Shown here: positions 5,945 to 7,431 of the stretch, piece after piece | How positions within the stretch are numbered: position 1 is the first letter of the stretch | Layout: each line of letters starts with the position of its first letter | Assembly: GCA_964354135.1 (NCBI GenBank) | Contig: CAYGZA010000321.1 | Coordinates: 1-7,431 of the forward strand | DNA: 7,431 nt | Direction: 5' to 3' | DNA from: CAYGZA01 sp964354135 | Lineage (GTDB): Bacteria; Planctomycetota; Planctomycetia; Pirellulales; Thermoguttaceae | Made by a program: the position numbers and the translations under genes | The notes under the pieces: model-generated | What the model saw: only the letters and a program-made list of their open reading frames with translations | Databases searched by the model: none | What the model was told of the DNA's origin: nothing

Positions 5945-5953
5945 TGCTAGAAT
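5945..5953 (+). promoter_or_regulatory. Extended -10 promoter candidate of the radical SAM gene
   Basis: TGCTAGAAT reads as TG-N-TAGAAT, an extended -10 element with 5 of 6 matches to TATAAT. No good -35 is found 16-18 bp upstream, which an extended -10 can tolerate. The transcript would start near 5960 and have a leader of about 38 nt. It lies in the 76-bp gap after the glycosyltransferase operon, so this gene is probably transcribed on its own. Confidence 0.45.
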
Positions 5954-5997
5954 CACGCAACGTCGTTTCATGCGAACGACACCGGCTTAGGCACACC

Positions 5998-6918
5998 ATG
6001 CCGGGCACCTATCCCGCGTACGTCGATCTGCTCGAAAGCGGCGAGCTGGCCCAGCGGGCCCGCCGGGCCGTCGATTCGCTGGCCGACTGCGCACTCTGCG
6101 GGCGGCAGTGCCACGCCAATCGGCTTGACCCGGCGCAGGCCGGGTCGTTTTGCGGCACGGGCCGGGCCGCCGAGGTGAGCAGTTGGTTCCCGCACCACGG
6201 CGAGGAGGCCTGCCTGCGGGGAACCGGGGGCTCGGGGACCATCTTCTTCAGCCACTGCAACCTCCGCTGCGTCTTCTGCCAGAACTACGACATCAGTTGG
6301 CTCGCCCAGGGTCGGCTGGTCACCGCCGACCAGTTGGCCGCGATGATGCTCCGCCTCCAGGAGCTTGGCTGCCACAACGTCAACTTCGTGACGCCCTCCC
6401 ACGTGGTTCCGCAGATCCTGGAGGCACTATGCCTGGCAGCGGCCGAGGGCCTGCGCCTGTCGATCGTCTACAACACCGGCGGCTACGACGCCGTGGAGAC
6501 CCTGCGCCTGCTGGACGGCGGCGTGGACATCTACATGCCCTACTTCAAGTTCTGGGACCCCGGCGTGGCCGGCGAGCTGGCCAACGCGCGGGATTATCCG
6601 GCAATCGCGTCCCTGGCCGTCAAGGAGATGCACCGGCAGGTGGGCGACCTGGTGCTGGACGATCGCGGGCTGGCGCGGCGGGGGCTTTTGGTCCGCCACC
6701 TGGTCATGCCGAACGATACGGCGGGAACCCGCGACGTGATGCGATTCCTCGCCCGGGAGATCTCACGCGATACGTTCGTGAACGTCATGCGGCAGTACCG
6801 GCCCGAGGGGCGGGCCTCGCGCCACCGGTCGATCGACCGCCCGGTGACGCGGGAGGAATGGACCACGGCGATGGCCATTGCCCGCGAAGAGGGGCTTTGG
6901 CGTTTCGACCGCGACTAG
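5998..6918 (+). CDS. Radical SAM protein, PflX/COG1313 type (pyruvate formate-lyase activase homolog)
   Basis: A 306-residue cytoplasmic iron-sulfur enzyme of the radical SAM superfamily. CNLRCVFC (87-94) is the CxxxCxxC motif that binds the SAM-cleaving 4Fe-4S cluster; it follows GGSGTIFFSH, and QNYDIS follows at 95-100. An N-terminal group, CALCGRQC (31-38) plus Cys52, is the second cysteine site of COG1313. VNFVTPSHVVPQI (128-140), SIVYNTGGYD (155-164), DIYM (177-180) and LLVRHLVMPND (230-240) fit this family well. An in-frame ATG at 5893 lies inside the preceding gene and adds 35 residues unlike the family, whereas MPGTYPAYVDLLESGEL is a typical N-terminus, so 5998 is preferred despite a weak ribosome site. 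One residue is odd: Tyr182 in MPYFKF where I expect Asp. No glycyl radical enzyme is nearby, and the target is unknown; COG1313 members have no settled function. Confidence 0.9.
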   Translation: MPGTYPAYVDLLESGELAQRARRAVDSLADCALCGRQCHANRLDPAQAGSFCGTGRAAEVSSWFPHHGEEACLRGTGGSGTIFFSHCNLRCVFCQNYDISWLAQGRLVTADQLAAMMLRLQELGCHNVNFVTPSHVVPQILEALCLAAAEGLRLSIVYNTGGYDAVETLRLLDGGVDIYMPYFKFWDPGVAGELANARDYPAIASLAVKEMHRQVGDLVLDDRGLARRGLLVRHLVMPNDTAGTRDVMRFLAREISRDTFVNVMRQYRPEGRASRHRSIDRPVTREEWTTAMAIAREEGLWRFDRD

Positions 6919-6929
6919 CCGAATCTCTT

Positions 6930-7088
6930 ACCACAAAGGCACAAAGACACAAAGAGCCACTGGCGGAAGGGGCGGATTCGTTTCCGGAGGTCCCGACGCG
7001 CGAGGCTGCGCGCGACCGTCGGAGGAATTGCGCCGTAAGCCACGGGCCGAGCCGGAAGCTCTCTTTGTGATCTTCGTGCCTTTGTGGT
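6930..7088. repeat. 159-bp palindromic element with CACAAAG-type terminal arms
   Basis: The left arm (6930-6956) and right arm (7061-7088) are inverted copies. The minus-strand reading of the right arm matches the left arm at 26 of 27 positions, with one A/G mismatch and one inserted base. The arms begin ACCACAAAGGCAC and end CACAAAGAG. The 104-bp interior is much more GC-rich than the arms and holds a nested hairpin: CCGACGCGCG (6993-7002) pairs with 7009-7022, leaving a 4-nt bulge. The arms are of the ACCAC(A/G)(A/G)AGGCAC kind that, from general experience, recurs between genes in many environmental genomes and yields spurious translations with repeated HKGTK-like words. It lies between two convergent genes and could end transcription from both sides. 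It encodes no protein and shows no transposase. Confidence 0.8.
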
Positions 7089-7110
7089 GGCAGCCCCCGT
7101 TCTCCTCGTG

Positions 7111-7431
7111 TCACGCCGCGCCCAGGTCCATGTCTTCGCCGAAGTAGTACTTGCGGGCGTCGGGATGGTTCACCACTTCCTGTGGCGAGCCGTGGCAGAG
7201 GACCTTGCCCTGGCGGATGACGTAGCTGCGGTCGGTGATCTTCAGCGTCTCGCGGACCTGGTGGTCGGTGATGAGGATCGCGATCCCGTCGTCCCGCAGC
7301 CGGCGAATGATCTCCTGGATGCTGTCGATGGTCACCGGATCGATTCCCGTGAACGGCTCGTCCAGGAGGATGATCCTGGGATTGGAGACCAGGGCCCGGG
7401 CGATATCCAGCCGCCGCCGCTCGCCGCGGGA
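7111..7431 (-). CDS. lptB: LPS export ABC transporter ATP-binding protein LptB (partial, C-terminal part)
   Basis: ATPase that drives lipopolysaccharide extraction and transport through LptFG. Only the last 106 residues are present; the gene enters from the right edge, in frame with the final base. From the edge inward the signature motif reads SRGERRR (residues 1-7 of the fragment), then LDIARALVSNP. The Walker B strand IILLDEP (20-26) contains the catalytic Glu, followed by FTGIDP (27-32, D-loop region). The H-loop is LITDHQVRETL (53-63). The C-terminal YYFGEDMDL matches the LptB ending, usually YLGEDF.L, which distinguishes it from the related branched-chain amino acid ATPases. The signature has Arg where the standard LSGGE has its second residue Gly. 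Its presence implies an outer membrane with LPS. Confidence 0.88.
   Translation of the reverse strand, partial: SRGERRRLDIARALVSNPRIILLDEPFTGIDPVTIDSIQEIIRRLRDDGIAILITDHQVRETLKITDRSYVIRQGKVLCHGSPQEVVNHPDARKYYFGEDMDLGAA

Noticed and set aside
5893..5997. Longer N-terminus for the radical SAM protein, starting inside the preceding glycosyltransferase gene
   Set aside because: The extra 35 residues do not resemble the family, they span the candidate promoter, and the N-terminus from 5998 matches the usual PflX start.
6928..7088. CACAAAG-type repeats as a small CRISPR array
   Set aside because: There are only two arms, in inverted orientation, with no regular spacer pattern and no cas genes.
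7111..7335. A separate small gene starting at a GTG at 7335
   Set aside because: The frame continues upstream without a stop to the window edge and encodes the LptB signature and Walker B, so the GTG is an internal Val codon.
1..7431. The phosphate operon, glycosyltransferase cassette and radical SAM gene as one integrated new system
   Set aside because: They are separate transcription units with their own promoters, and no shared regulatory motif links them; the adjacency may be accidental.

Overview
This GC-rich window of about 7.4 kb looks like a chromosomal segment of a diderm bacterium, most likely a member of the Planctomycetota or a close relative. The support is indirect: an LPS-export ATPase (LptB) fragment, a lipoprotein-type PstS, TAGAAT-type -10 boxes, small glycosyltransferases of a kind I associate with planctomycetes, and two kinds of intergenic palindromic repeat. 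No rRNA or tRNA is present, so the taxonomic call is an inference.

Region 1 (1-3420, minus strand) is a high-affinity phosphate uptake operon in the order pstS-pstC-pstA-pstB. pstB runs off the left edge. The genes are tightly coupled: TAATG between pstS and pstC, a short overlap between pstC and pstA, and a 6-nt gap before pstB. Upstream of pstS are a strong Shine-Dalgarno, a candidate -10 box and four 8-bp direct repeats spaced exactly 11 bp apart. This is the architecture of a Pho box, so phosphate-starvation control by a PhoB-type regulator is likely.

Region 2 (3421-3575) has no gene. It holds a REP-like palindrome with 21-bp arms matching at 19 positions around a 44-bp loop.

Region 3 (3576-5921) looks like a small glycan or secondary-modification locus. 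A class I SAM-dependent methyltransferase on the minus strand is divergent from a two-gene operon on the plus strand, which encodes a GT-A (family 2-like) and a GT-B (family 4-like) glycosyltransferase. The 143-bp divergent spacer holds back-to-back candidate promoters and, between them, a perfect 8-bp inverted repeat that could be an operator. The plus-strand promoter would give a nearly leaderless mRNA.

Region 4 (5922-7431) holds a radical SAM protein of the PflX/COG1313 type with its own extended -10 promoter. It is convergent with the 3' end of lptB on the minus strand. Between them lies a 159-bp palindromic element whose 27-28-bp terminal arms are built of CACAAAG-like units.

I see no wholly new multi-gene system. 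The items most worth following up are the four-repeat Pho box, the two palindromic repeats, the divergent glycosyltransferase/methyltransferase locus with its central inverted repeat, and family-atypical residues in PstB, LptB and PflX.
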